From: Argopecten irradians
Lineage: Eukaryota; Mollusca; Bivalvia; Pectinida; Pectinidae
Length of the DNA: 64,000 nt
Assembly (NCBI RefSeq): GCF_041381155.1
Contig: NC_091147.1
Span: 35,978,909-36,042,908, forward strand
Direction of reading: 5' to 3'
Translations under genes and position numbers: made by a program
Notes under the pieces: model-generated
What the model saw: the letters and a program-made list of their open reading frames with translations, nothing else
Database searches by the model: none
What the model was told of the DNA's origin: nothing
Shown here: positions 1 through 14,000 of the stretch, piece after piece
Numbering within the stretch: the stretch's first letter is position 1
Layout: the number at the start of each line of letters is the position of its first letter

Positions 1-63
1 AAGTATACAAAACTGATGACAGATATTAGAATTTAATTCAAAGTTTTTTTATCAAATCAACAG

Positions 64-3000
64 TTAGCACCATCCGGGTGACCAGAAACCATTGTAGTTG
101 TCGGGATCAGATGCTATTGTAGCCGCAGGGTAGTTAGCTGGCACCATCTGGGCGTGGTACTCGGCCATCCTCTTACTTAACTGATCTGCTATGTCTCTGT
201 GGGTTAATGACAGGTCTTTGTGCTCGTTAGGGTCATCTATAAAAATAACAACGACAATAGTCATTAAAAGCATTATAGTCTGATTAATTCATTGCAACAT
301 TTTTTTCTCTAATTATTTGAATAAAGAAATACCATGCAACGAACGTACTGTTGGCTTTACTTCATTATTCATTGATTCTTATTGAAATTTCATTAATTAA
401 AATATCTGTATATTAACATTGACAAGTTACGAATATTATTATGGAAATTATTTTGCTTGTTTTGATTTCCAGTGCGATGGGAATATACGAAAGTACTAGC
501 TTCTCATTTAAAAGGAAATAAAGATTGATGTTAGAAACGAATGAAAATAATCCACATGTTTATCAGAAAATGATGCCTATAGGCTTTGTGGTTTTGATAC
601 AGAATAACAAAACTAATTCAAATTTTTCCCATTCATGCTATATGCAACTATCGACAGAATGTTTATTACCTTTCAGGTTAAATAATTGTCTTCCAAAAAC
701 ATTCGTCTGTTGGATCTGGATTGAACTTCCGGTGTCAGGTTTCTCCCCCGATACTGTTTCCGGTTTATACCATCCCTGATCTGGTCCTGGATATCCTTCG
801 ATCAGCTTATAATCTCCGACTCTATATAAAAATAAATATAACATCATCTAAATTTATGAAAGAAATTATTTAACACGCTCATGAACGGAAAAATATATTG
901 ATCCATGTTGATGTATATCTTATATGTGTAAGACAATTAGTTCTCACCACCAAAACAGAAAACCATTGACTGGTAATCAATCGACAATCTTCGTGCTGAC
1001 TCACCTGATGGCTGCGTGCCCACAGGCTGGTGGGTTCTCGTCATCCAGGTTATAGATAAATTCTGTTCTCTTAGAGGGCGCCCCAGTCCTTAGACTCTCC
1101 CATTGGTCAATTCCATCCAAATCCGTGTCAACTGCACAATAAAATGTCAAATCGACTTATAAAATACAATATATATAAAACCAAATTCTGAAACTGCCGA
1201 AAGATTTGTACCGCGTGATAATGGTTTTCACAAGTTGTGATTGCATCGTTAACCATGTACTAGACAATATGAGGACAAGTGTTTTCTAATAACGATAATA
1301 TGCTATGTATTTCTATGCAACAGTTGTGGTCATTTACATATAAAATTTAATTAACTTCTTCTAATTAACAGTAAGTAAGGCGAGACTAAATGCATGCAGA
1401 TAATTACCCGGCTTTCCTCCAGCCGCGGAGAGTATTGTCGGCATCCAGTCGACAGCGTGCATCATGCTGTCAAAAATAAAAATAAATGAACAAGTATATT
1501 GATAATGTTATTTTACAAAATGTATATGGATATGTTAAAACTGAATATGCTACAAATTAAGGACGAGAAGTTTTATTTTTAAAACCCCACGCATCTAAGA
1601 TAATGTCATCCAGCACGATGGTGCGTTTCGTGCAACAAGACATATGGGATATCGTAGTTCAATATAAACATACACACAACAGGCCTCAGGATCATGTAAC
1701 AATCTTAAAGTTGTATGGTCTATAACTTTCGTTCTTTTAGTCATAGTCAAAGCTGTATAAGCGTTATACACAATTTTCTCCGTCTGTCCGAATTTAAAAC
1801 TTTCTAATTTACCACTTTTTATAAAATTGCAGCACTGGAAGTATTTTTAATTATAAAGGTATTTTTTTTTAATGTGTACACGTAAAAAATGGGCTCTTAA
1901 AATGCCGAATCATTCCGAACTCTTCCGAACATCGTCGCGACAATCTCGAAGTAACACGAGAGTTGTGAAACCAAGAGAAAATGTTACCAATTTTTCATAA
2001 ACAAAACATGTGGTCAACCTCAGCAGACTGAATCTACAATATTTGATACACACACCATTGAATAACGGCAATGTGTGAATTAAATGTTTCAAATACTCGC
2101 TCTGTGGACATATACGAGCACGATCTGCTCATATTAGCTAGTTACCTGGATCACCACGTGCAGGTCGTGTCGACGTCAGTCACGTGATACGATTAGGAAT
2201 TCCGACAAAATTCGAAGGTACTGAACCTCGCTTTATTCAAAACCAGAAATATATTATCCCTAGAATCCGTCTTTCTTATAGGCCGACATATGCTTTTTGA
2301 GAGCTAAATCATCAAGTTGCATGTCCATGTTCAACTATCAAATATTTAAGCGACATATCGTTACAGTGGAATTAGCATGAAATATAACTTTAAGTCCAAA
2401 ACTGTCTTGGGTTCAGACTTGACGTTACATAAAGTTACGTCATTAATGATTGGCTAAGTCTTAACTTAAGTGTAAGATATTTTCGTGATCCTTGAACCTG
2501 ATATATAATAATTTCACTAGTTATCACCTTTCAATAAGAAATCAAAGAAAGTTTACAAAAGTTTTATTGAACACTGCTTTCTCTTATCCTGTCTACTAAA
2601 GGAAATCAATCTAAATTCTAACACATCTTAACACATTTATCTATTTTAAATATTTGCTATTAATTAATTTATGAATAAGTTAATTAATACAGTAATACTT
2701 ACCCGTTATATGTGTATCCTTTTTTCACGAGTCCAGCCCCGGTGATGAAAGCAGCGGCTCGAGTGCCTCCTTCATAAACAGTAGTCTTTCCACCTCGTAG
2801 TGGGTAGTTATTGCCATGATATGGTATCCAGCCACCGTTCTGATTTTAGAATGGATACAATTAAAAGTTGTTCAAGTTGGTAGTTTTGAAAAAAAGTATT
2901 TCTTATGTTTTTTTTGCTATCATTTTTTTTATCTTATTTTAATTAGATTTTATTTTCGCAATGGTGCAAATATTGATTTTGTTTCATAACACTTTGAATA

Positions 3001-6000
3001 ACATTTGTTTAAATCAACACTGAGTGAACCTTTTACAAGTTTTGAAATAACAATTTTATAAATATACCTATAATCACATAATATTATTTTCAAAATAACA
3101 ACTTATTGATATTTTTACGTAAAGGTTAATGTACTTATTAAATTATTGAACGAAATAATGTTAGGATATTCTTCATTTAATTGTAAATGCCCACTATATG
3201 GAATGGAATGTCTTATGGAAAAAAATCATTAACTTTCATGCACACCAATATTAAACCAGTGTGTCTTATCATTATTCACGGTAAAATAATGACTAAACTA
3301 TATTCTTTTCGACTCTATTACGCAGACTTGCGTCGACGGTGTGAATAAAAGCCTTGTTTAATTTTAGACTTACGTCGGCGGTGAAGACGAAGAGTGTGTC
3401 GTCATACATTCCGGTATCTTTTAGGGCGGCCGTCACATTGCCGACGAGGTCGTCCATTGCCGTCACCATACCTGCAGAACAATTATGTATTATCTTAATG
3501 ATCTAGGTGTGTATTTAAATGGATAAGTTTGGAACATCTTAATGATCATTACATCTTAATAGCTTATATACCCACAGTTTACTTTTTCTGAATGAAAAAT
3601 AAATAACTCTGTGGTGAGATAAATTTGGAGACTACATACAGGATATTCGTCTTTTCGGCATATCATATTCAAAACTTTTATTTATTTTATATGGCTAAAC
3701 TTTTATCTGGTTTATATGGCTATCTCACTAAAGCATGTGAAAAGATGACCTTCCCTGAATGAATAGTACATAATGATGTACGATAATTTTATAGGGCTAT
3801 CTCACTGCACCATACTACCGCTAAGAACGATAACGACATCCTCTCTGTTATATTCCAATCATAAATGCCTATTACGACGTCATTCCACATATACTCTGAG
3901 TGTAAATTATGATCAGCAACTAATAAACTGTGAAAACACAACACAAAGATTTTCACTCAATGGCGAAAGTTAATACATTATTGATATCTACATACGGAAT
4001 GATAAGATAAAGATAATCAAAATTCATACTCACCAGAGTATTTTCTTCTACCTTCATTTTTTATTTCGCTATACATGTTTTCATAGCTGACAGGTACCTA
4101 CAAGTAATCGTTATTTATACTTCAGCAAAGCAAAATTAACTTTATTTTTGTTATTTTTCTTGTATTTTCTTTCATTTAATTTTTGGATGGATGTTGATAT
4201 ATGTACATGATTTTATTATATATAGATAAATTCGACCCATTTATTATTTTTGTCAAATTTAAATGCTAATCAGATTATTCATTCTTGAACAACTCCATCC
4301 ATATTACAATGGATATAGTATCTGTATCATAAACTAAATAAATGTATAAACTAAATAAATGTAGTTCTGACGATTCACCTCCTTGTCGAGACATACGGAA
4401 GATGTTGAGGTTCTGTCCATGAGATATATGTGTATCTCATCAGTCCAACATCATTGGAAAGCCATACTTGGCTTATGTAGATATATGGTAATATTTACAG
4501 AAATGGTTAAAGGTGTACTAGACAGTTGATTTTATACATTATAGTAAATTTTAATTATAACTGAATCAGTACTAAATGGCCCAAGAAGAAGATGTAATTT
4601 AGAAAGATATTTTCAATTCTTGCTGTTCCTGTGGTTAATGGTGAAATTTCCGGTCGAATCTATAAATTGGTATTACTTGTTTAAAGTATAAAGCACAGTT
4701 TATGTCATTATATAAAGATAACACATTTTACTGTAAACCCATATTTCCTACCGTATATCCGGTTATTTTCACGGGGATGATATTTTCGCGATTTTGCGGG
4801 ACATTGCTACATGGATGATCGCGAAAATTTGATCCGCGAAATATTGAGCAATAAATGAGTCAAATAGACATTGAAAGCCAGATTACGAAAGTCTGAACCC
4901 GCCAAAATTAAGATTCTCTTTTTTAAAATCGTAAACAATTTCAACCTGCTTCAATAACCGGGTATACGGTATTTAGTTGTATCGATACCCGAAACTATTT
5001 CAAAAGTAGGAATCCTCTTTAAATTGTAAAAACAATTACACATACCTCAATAGGCGCGTGAACAGACTGGAAAGGGAAATACATGAAGAGTGGTTCATTC
5101 TTGTCATGCTTTTCAATTATCTCTTTGGCACGTTTTGCATAAATGTACTGGAAGTGAAAAAATGGCGTAGTTATTTTCAGGATGTATTGATAATGTGCAT
5201 TCAAACATATAATACAGATGAAAGCATGAACATATCAATTATATCATTAAAGTAAATAAGACAATTTAAATAATACGAAAGAGTTCATTTTGTCTTGAAA
5301 TCGTGCATATGGGTAGTACTGGAGCTAGAATTCATAAAATACGTGTTTATAGTGTAACAATAGAAACATAATACAATAACTGAAAAAAATGAATTACGAT
5401 TGAGTACGTACTGTTGAATATTGGCTAACATCGGGAAGCACTGGATCTTTGTTATCTCGGAAATCCATACCACCGACTGTTAACAAAGTAAACATTTAAA
5501 CAAATAAATATTGTTTTAATTTTAATTATATATCTTTCTTTGTGATTTGATATATCAGTAATATGTATGTATTCAAATAATTATGAGTCAGTGATATAAT
5601 GCAATGTGTTTATTAACTGTTTTGGTTTAAAAATAAATCCACTTGAAGATCTGATCAATATATTCATGTGGCAAGGCCTGTCTCAAAAGGTGTCCACCCA
5701 TTAAAATAACCAAGCAAATGTCAGAAAATACGAATACATACGGATTGTTCTGTTATAATATGTCTCCTTGCCATTATAAAATCCATAGAACGAGTCAAAT
5801 CCACGGTAGGTTGGGGTGCATTCCCATTTACATAATCCTAAATGCCACCTTTAAAAGAAGATAAAATCTGTATATTTAAAATAGAAGAAACATAGTTAAA
5901 ACATAACTAAATCCATTATGGCACTATTGCTTCATAGTGTTGTTTCGTGATGAGATAGTGCCCTCGCCTTTGGCTCGGACACTATTCCATCCCTCGACAA

Positions 6001-8365
6001 AACTATGAGGCAATAGTGACCTCTCAACCAGGCCATAAAAGATGCATATAGCAGTTTTAATATTATTATTTTGAACTGTTACAGTACTTACTTTCCAAGA
6101 GCATGCGTAGCGTATCCTAAATTCTTGAGGTATTGAGAGAGGAAGGTGCGGTTGGTAGGGGCGCACGTGGCTTGGGGAGGTGCTATGACCAAGTGCTGAA
6201 ATAAACATTAAGGCTGTGTATTCGATATTACTTATTGAGTAGATAACGTTGGAGACAATCTATGCTTAGAATGAGCACACAGTTGTCGATTTTAGTGGTT
6301 TTTTTTATAGAATTGGTCATAGAAAGGGAACCCAGCACAGAAAAAGAGAAATTCCTACTCCACTTCCTTTGATACGCCACTGTCATACCTGAGAAACTAT
6401 TAGAAACATACATCATTATATGTTTTAATAGCAAATGTATTTTTTACTTGGCAATGTATTGGAAGTTTTAAGGCTTATCAAATGTCAAATATTCCAATTC
6501 GCACTACATATGAAAACATTAATTAGATATTTTTACCTGAAGTCCGGCTTTAAATGGGTATACTCCACTCATAAAAGCATTACGAGACCTGAAATAAAAA
6601 ACACAAACTACTTGGTAACAAATGGCCATTGCGAAGTTACAGTAACAGTGAAGCAAAGAGTCTTACTTCTTGATATTAACTTGTTTGGAAAGTACAATTT
6701 TATCAATAAATATGCGATCGAAATCTACATACATATAGATATACCAATTAGTTAAAGTCATGATTTTATCTGCCATATAAGACTTTAAGCAAACTACATG
6801 ATAAAAAAAAAGAATGGATTAATTACTCACGGGGTACAGACAGGCTGCACATAAGACTGGTTTAGTATCACCCCCTCGTACGCCAGGTTGTCAATATTAG
6901 GTGTGATCATGTCAGGGTTGTGGAACCCAACGTCATTCCAGCCTAAAATAATTAAATGAATAGATAAAAATAAATAAATAAATATATATAAATAAATAAA
7001 TAAATATATAAATAAATTAATTAATAATAAATATATAAATAAATAAACGTCAGGGTTGGGAAATCAAACCCCTTTCAAGTCTGAAATAAATAAATAAATA
7101 CAAATGTAAATATATATCAGGGGGTGGAAATCCATCTTTCCAGCCTGAAATAAATAAATAAAATTAACAAATATGACGACTCCCTTGCTTGCTTGTTTAA
7201 CCATTAACAATGACGAACATTTACACATTCATCAAACATCGAACCAGTCTTTCAGAAACATATGTAAAGAATGTGACCTCCGATATTAAGTTTTCCAACT
7301 TTTTATCAATGCCTTCAAGGAGACGATATAATTATGTTATAGGTTAGAATTTCAGTACCTTAACGATTTTTAAGATCTTGTACGTCTAAAGCATGTTGTC
7401 CTGCAAAATGTCGTATTGACAGACGAAAGTATAGTGTTTCAAACATCGCACAGTCAAATTTTAAACCATATTGGTCGTATCTCTGATACGAAAGTTTAGA
7501 GATACGACAGTTTTTCTATGGTCCACTTTTTAAATAAGATAGGAAAAGAATATTTTAGATAGATTACTTTTACTAAGCATATTATTAACTTTTAATTACT
7601 ATGACATATATATATTAAATATTTGTAAATTCAAATTTTATTGATTTGTTATCAATTATGTGAAATAAGAAAAATATTAAACAAGTTCAATGATAAGATT
7701 AATATCATGCTTCTCATATAATATTATTAGACTCTTTGATAAGCGTTGGAAATATTTTGTATGATCCCGAGGGTAGAATATCCCTATCCTTCATATCCAC
7801 ATCTGGAAGAGTATTTTTCTCCCATGCCTCAACGTTTTATTGCAATATTACTACTATGATCATAAGCCATTTTGAAATAAATACGAAAAAAATGTGACTG
7901 TAAGTCAATTCTCGTGATATATTTTCAATCGCAAATCCCGTTGTTTGCATTTTTAAATCAAACCTAGTCAGTTTGCTGAAAACAAATCTTAAAATTTAAC
8001 CGAGAAATTAGTAATTTTGTTGACGCTGTGATGTCTCGAGGCCATATATTGCATGGATAGCCATGTAGGTATGAGAGTAAAACGTATGAATATATTACTA
8101 CAGTACCCTTATTGCCGATTAAAAAAAATTCATTGTGCCATAAAGAATGATCAAATCACTGACCTACAATGCAGGCACATAACATGTGTTTACAATGATG
8201 ATATATTTCCAAAATTAATTACGAGTAATTTATCCCTTAATATATATATATGTACCTACCTAAGTCATCTGCCACCATAAAAACAATATTCGGAGGTTTG
8301 GTGTAGACGCTAACGACGAACAAAGCAAAACCACTAAAAATCCTCAGGAAACAGTTGAATGACAT
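64..8365 (-). CDS. Arylsulfatase B-like, tandem copy 1 (14 coding exons, 485 aa)
   Basis: Sulfatase predicted to hydrolyse sulfate esters of glycans in the secretory/lysosomal route. Exons in transcription order: 8365-8260, 6942-6831, 6588-6537, 6195-6092, 5848-5742, 5476-5412, 5147-5046, 4097-4034, 3471-3374, 2839-2703, 1466-1408, 1131-1005, 821-670, 236-64. All introns are GT/AG and the lengths sum to 1458 nt. Residues 1-22 form a hydrophobic signal peptide. Metal ligands D33/D34, the CTPSR signature with C71 (formylglycine site) and R75, GKWH (K125, H127), H212, D270/N271 and K288 are all present, with spacing matching human ARSB by recall. The second sulfatase signature lies at about 117-127. 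Residue 237 is Ser (KYSG) where copies 2 and 3 have Cys. An ATTAAA-like polyadenylation signal lies at 32-37. Closest relative here is copy 2. Family assignment is firm; the substrate is unknown. Confidence 0.93.
1704..2111 (+). repeat. Dispersed ~400-bp repeat, copy near the left end
   Basis: Aligns by eye almost throughout with 63568-64000 (CTTAAAGTTGTAT ... TACTCGCTCTGTGGACAT). It contains a GTGTACACGT palindrome and TTCCGAACTCTTCCGAACAT. In intron 10 of arylsulfatase copy 1. No ORF is conserved between the copies. Confidence 0.8.
4751..4969. mobile_element. MITE with TA-flanked inverted ends (ACCGTATATCCGG)
   Basis: CCGTATATCCGGTTATT at the left mirrors AATAACCGGGTATACGG at the right, with TA immediately outside both ends (Tc1/mariner-style target). 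The interior contains CGCGAAAAT-type inverted pieces. In intron 7 of arylsulfatase copy 1. Confidence 0.7.
6946..7165 (+). repeat. AAATAAATA simple repeat with decayed exon 2 copies (gene copy 1)
   Basis: Upstream of exon 2 the intron is AAATAAATA-rich and contains GTCAGGGTTGGGAAATCAAA (about 7049-7083) and TCAGGGGGTGGAAATCCATC ending CCAGCCTG (7117-7146). Both resemble the 5' end of exon 2 plus its acceptor on the opposite strand. Confidence 0.65.
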
Positions 8366-8530
8366 CTTGAGCAATCGTCTTACGTCGTAAGGTAATAGGA
8401 AACTATGAAGATACGCACACGTTTATCTTCAGAGATCGTTTAATGGTCTGCATAGATAATGGGTAGACTCGTATTTATAAACACTTCCACGACCTTATCA
8501 GTTGCATTGATAACGATTTTGTGGTTATAT
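8366..8530 (-). promoter_or_regulatory. Candidate promoter of arylsulfatase copy 1
   Basis: TATAAA on the minus strand at 8474-8479, about 110 nt upstream of the ATG. The block 8471-8530 (TTATAAACACTT ... CTTATCAGTTGCATTGATAACG) is conserved upstream of copy 2, with GATA-type motifs on both strands. No transcription start evidence. Confidence 0.35.
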
Positions 8531-8539
8531 CATCACATG

Positions 8540-10970
8540 AAACAAGATGCATCACAAGGTTATGAATGTTATTGTTTAAAGTTCATGAAACCTGCACGTG
8601 AGCAGGTTAAGACAAAAATAGAATTCTGCTTTGTTTGGTCAGGATATTTTCTTTGTGTTACTAACTCCACTCTTCATTTAATCATTGATATGAAATATGT
8701 ATTGCGAAATAGCTACAGTGAAATGTATATAAGGTCCGGGTTAGATCCTCCCTCAAAGATGTTAGCATTCTTTGACGACAGCCAATGAAAACTCAAAGTT
8801 TTCTTGATTGACTAGACCCCACATGGTGTTGCGTAAACAATTTGACTTCAAAGAACCTACTGCCACATATATGTTAGCATACACCGATAGATAGAACAGG
8901 ATTTGAAATCCTCCTTTTAAGTCGCTCATTATCTCATAACCGTCGACGAACAAGGCACAACTAGTTCTTGACAGCTTCGTAAACGTTACACGGAGATATG
9001 CAGATGTTGGAAAAGTAGGGAGGAAAACCTATCCTGAAGGCGGACATCCCATATCTAACATACATTATTGTTGATAGTATAAATTGTAATAGTTAGTTAT
9101 GTTTCGAAGCCTTGGTTTGGACCCACGATAGGCTTTGTAAAAATATTTTTTGCTGTTGAAGTTCAATAAAACACCATTTGACATTTGGAATACTCTACGT
9201 GGACGGACTATTATAGGTTCAAATATAGTTAGTGATTCTCGAATCTCAAATAAAATATCGTCGTATCTTGCTTTAATTACGTATATTGGAAGAGCCACCA
9301 TGCATGGCGACCAAGACCTCTTAGACCAATTCAAAACCAAATCGCAAATTGCAACACACTTTATAGGTAAATTATGGTCACGTAGGTCATGACTGTATAT
9401 GAAATATTGTTTTTCACGATTTTGAATACCAAACTAGTGCCGTATCGCATTTTTTTGTGTGTGTACCCGGTAAGTCCCGCCTTCAGTTAGATTATCACTG
9501 TTTTACTCCGCCCACAGTTTGACACTATTGTCAAGCACATATTACTGGTTGAAACTATTCACGTGACTTGTGGTTTGAATGATATGAAAAGTTATCCGGA
9601 CGCTTACATGCACTTCACTGTAAATGCGTTATCTCGATCGCCATGCACAGGACAAAATCATAATGATGTTTTTTTTTGTTTTTTGTTTTGTTTTCTAAAT
9701 TTGCTTCTTTTACCTCATAGTTTTCGTCTCCAATTTACGACTTATCTCTTAAAATTGAAATTTGACAACGATATTATGAAAACCATAGCAATATTAGTTT
9801 TATGATGGAAGTAATTGATTGTGTAAAAAGAAAGACATATACCGAGCGACTTACCTATGACCGACCTCACCCATCACAGGCCCTCTGTTGCAATACTGAG
9901 GAAATTCACAATTTTTGTTCCAAAAATTGCTATTGTGTTCTTTATGTCTGACTTTTTTCATATAGGCAAAGAGAGAATATTAAATTTACAGGTGTAAGTA
10001 GACATAACATAAATTTTGCTCTATTGCAGTTTTTCATTGGTTGATTTTGTATATCAATCCATAGACCGAAGAATAAAAGGAATATTTTGATGACGTCATT
10101 TACAAACCATTAACGCTCCACATCTGACGTTATCTGTTGTTGGTGTTTTAAAGTAATCATCTGCTATTGCCTCTAATAACTAATGTATTTCGGGCGAAAG
10201 GGAAAGGGGAGTGATCTGTGGAACTGTAGATGTCTATATACATCGAGCTAGCATCTTCAAAAAACACGAAGGGCACATTTGTGTACTTATACAATTCATA
10301 ATGGTGTATATTGAAGTTTATTCCATAACTATGAATGTTTCACAAGGGAAAATCCATGTGATCAACTGCATAGCAGTTTGTTATCGTAATATCGTTATAT
10401 TTAAACACCCACTGCGTAAACATATACAGTGCCTCTGATTGGTTAACTCCAGTCTTTATTTGGATTGGCGTTCATCTTCAGGCTACTTTTCATGACGCAT
10501 TTGATTTTAAATTGGATTACATTTACTGTATGTTATTTATAATTTTTATCAAAACTTTCGTAAGTTATATCTAAAACTTACTTAAGCTTGTGTCTTTCAC
10601 AATTTAAAAATTAACTAAAAAAAGTTAATTATGATAAACATAATGAACAACAGTCACTTGTTGGGAAACCTCTATTTAATAAACATTATATTAGCGTGTA
10701 TTACATATTCTGAGACCTAGCTTACAATATCGCCTCGATGATAGGTATCTAAGCTGAGTAAAATATATAAATGTCTACCCTACTCACTTGATTATGTGGT
10801 GTCTCCGAAATTTTAAGATCTGAAATACATGCTTTGTATCTTGTATTGTCAGCTATGATATTTTTATCGCATCTTGTGACATTTTGTAGATATGGTGTAG
10901 GGTTGATATACGGTAATGCTAGGAGAGATAACAAAATAAAATATAAAAAAAACTGACAAAAGATTATAGA
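8540..10970. other. Spacer between arylsulfatase copies 1 and 2
   Basis: AT-rich, with no exon, RNA gene or complete repeat that I can support. The short frames (for example 9150-9392) show no recognisable domain, splice context or homology to neighbours. Confidence 0.5.
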
Positions 10971-11017
10971 ATTTTATTCAAAACATTTCCTAATTTGTTT
11001 ACAAGTTGTATAACTAA

Positions 11018-14000
11018 TTAACACCATCCCGGGGTCCAGTAACCGTTGTAGTTTTTCGGACTGGCTGATGCTGTATTCCCGGGGAAGTTGGCTGGCACCA
11101 TCTGGGCGTGGTACTCGGCCATCCTCTTACTTAACTGATCTGCTATGTCTCTGTGGATTAATGACAGGTCTTTGTGCTCATAAGGATCATCTATAAAAAA
11201 ACAACGGCAACAATCACCAAAAGCATTAATTTATCCGATAAATGTATTGAAACATTTGTTTTTCTAATTATGTGAAAAAGAACATTTTCATTCCTTCAGG
11301 AAAAAAAGACAAATAAGACGATGAAAGAGTGCGTATACTGATATTTCAAAATGCCATACATCGGGATATTATGCCATTAATGAGAATGATGAACAATAAA
11401 TTTACAATACTCATAGGTATACGCACAAAAAATTTACGTGTAGAATTATAAAAGACTACATAGAAATCAGAAAGCAATCAAGGAATGAATCGACGTACTC
11501 AAATTAGAGTTTGTGTAACTATACCCAAATGATTTCTGTTAATGTTTTTTGCGATAGATATATATCATCAGCGTTTAATACCTTTCAGATTGAATAGTTC
11601 TCTTCCTAAAATATTCGGCTGTTGTTCATGCTTTGTACTTCCGGTGTCCGGATTCTGCTCCGATACTGTTTCCGGTTTATACCATCCTGGATATGCCCCT
11701 GGATACCCCTCGATCAGCTTATAATCTCCAACCCTATATAAAAATAAATATCATATCATCTAAATTTAAAAACGCCCATGAACGGAAGAATCAATCGTAT
11801 TTACTTTACGGCAACTGTTTTTGCCAACCAGATAAGAAAAACCGTTGGCTGGTAAGCAATCGTGGATCTTCGTGCTGATTTTCTAACCTCACCTGATTGC
11901 TGCGTGTCCACATATCGGTGGGTTCTTATCGTCCAGGTTATAAATGAATTCTGTTCTTTTAGAGGGCGCGCCAGTCCTCAGACTGTCCCATTGGTCAATT
12001 CCATCCAAGTCTGTGTCAACTGTACAATTAAAGGTCAAATCGACTAATAAATTACTTTCGCAGATTTTATAGCATATGGTGGTCGATTTCAAACATGAAT
12101 TAAGGTTTGTAGCATATATTAATTGTTTTTTCGCGAGTTTCACATGCATTGTTAGTGTTGTATTTTCACAATAAGACAATATGGCGATAACAAGTGCTTT
12201 CTAATCATGATACTATGATAAGTATGCCTTAGTGTAAAATAAACTTTCTTTCGCTGCTACTAAATTTCGCGATTTCTATTCACAGGTTCGCAACGGTGAA
12301 CATTCGCGAATTTAAAATTGGAGAGGAAATTCATATAAATAAAAATTTATGAAGATGCTAATTCGCGGAGACAAACATTCGCGAATTTAAAATTGGAATG
12401 GAAATTTATAGTAATATAAATTATGAAGACGCTAATTCGCGGAGATAAACATTCGCGAATTTGCATGGATCGCGAAATTCGCGAAAGTAAACCACACCCG
12501 AAGAAAGTTGGTTTGCAGTATATTAAAACGCTTATAAAAGTTATATAAACATTGTTGTCATCTGAATGAAATAGATATAAAAAGCATAAAAGCAGTAAAA
12601 CTATTAACTCTGGGTCGCGAGTTCGAATCCCATGTGGGACGGTTGCCATGTATTGACTACTGGTCGGTGGGTTTTCTCCGGGTACCCCGGCTTACCTCCA
12701 CCAACAAACCTGACAAGGCCTTACATGACCCTGGCTGTTAATTGGACGTTAAACTAATAAAACCAAAACCCAAAGGAGGGACTGATTTATAACTGATGAT
12801 AATTACCCGGCTTCCCTCCAGCCGCCGAGAGTATAGTCGGCATCCAGTCAACAGCGTGCATCATGCTGTCAAAAGATGGGATGAAAAATATATACACAAG
12901 TATATAACAATGTGTCGGAATTGGATACGATACCAAGTTGTCTATTTACATGTATAACAACTAAGGTAGATATCCATCCATTATGTAATAGGCTTCTACT
13001 TCTATGATACGTGTCAGAAATCTCTTTGATGGCTACTAACAGGCATTCCTGTACATATACTAATTTTCTTTGGTATTCTCAGAACTTATACTAGCCGAAT
13101 TTGTGCTATACAGATATGTTGTTAACTCTGCATACATTTAAAATAACGCTAGTAGCACTATAGTGTTATTCTTGCGATAAAATGAAAGTATGAAAGTATG
13201 CCAGTATAAGTCTTAACAGCATACCATCATATAATTTGTCACAAAATCAGAAGTATCCTCTATTCAGAAATAACAGTAAGTAAACTACATCATATCGTAT
13301 CTATTTATATCATACAGGTGTATATTTATATATATATACAGGTGTATATTTATATATACAGGTGTATATTTATATATACAGGTGTATATTTATATATACA
13401 GGTGTATATATATTAGCTATGTATAAGGTAATTAATTGATTAATTAATTAATACAGAAATACTAACCCGTTATATGTGTAACCTTTTTTCATGAGTCCAG
13501 CCCCGGTGATGAAAGCGGTGGCCCGAGTTCCGCCTTCATAAACAGTAGCCTTTCCACCTCGTAGCGGGTAGTTATTTCCGTGAAACGTGGTCCAGCCACC
13601 ATTCTGATTTTAGAATGGACATAACTATAAGTCGGTAGTCTTTGCAAACCATCAACTGCATTCAATGTTCATAATGAATTCTGTCTTCTTGTTCGTTTTT
13701 GTTTATGCCAAAATTTGTTTTATTTAATATTATCGTGTGCATGTAGGGATTTTGTTTTATTGAAACACTTTTTTAATATGATTTGTTTAATGTCACATTA
13801 AATAGATATTGTGTGAACGTTTCAAAAGTTTTGAAAGTATCTGATTGAATACTTACTGATAACAAATATGTTTATAATCACATTTGAATTTGAATTAGTT
13901 TTTGAATTAATTAATAATTATTAATCAAATCATGTTTTTATGTACAGGTAATTGAACGTGTGAAACATGATGTAAGATAATGTTAAAAAAGATCAAATAA

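Noticed and set aside
8459..8788. 109-codon plus-strand ORF opposite the copy 1 promoter
   Set aside because: Overlaps the block conserved as non-coding sequence upstream of copies 1 and 2; no homology or splice context.
10749..10934. Possible extra sulfatase exon downstream of copy 2
   Set aside because: The peptide has no similarity to any sulfatase exon and lies beyond the stop codon and polyadenylation signal of copy 2.
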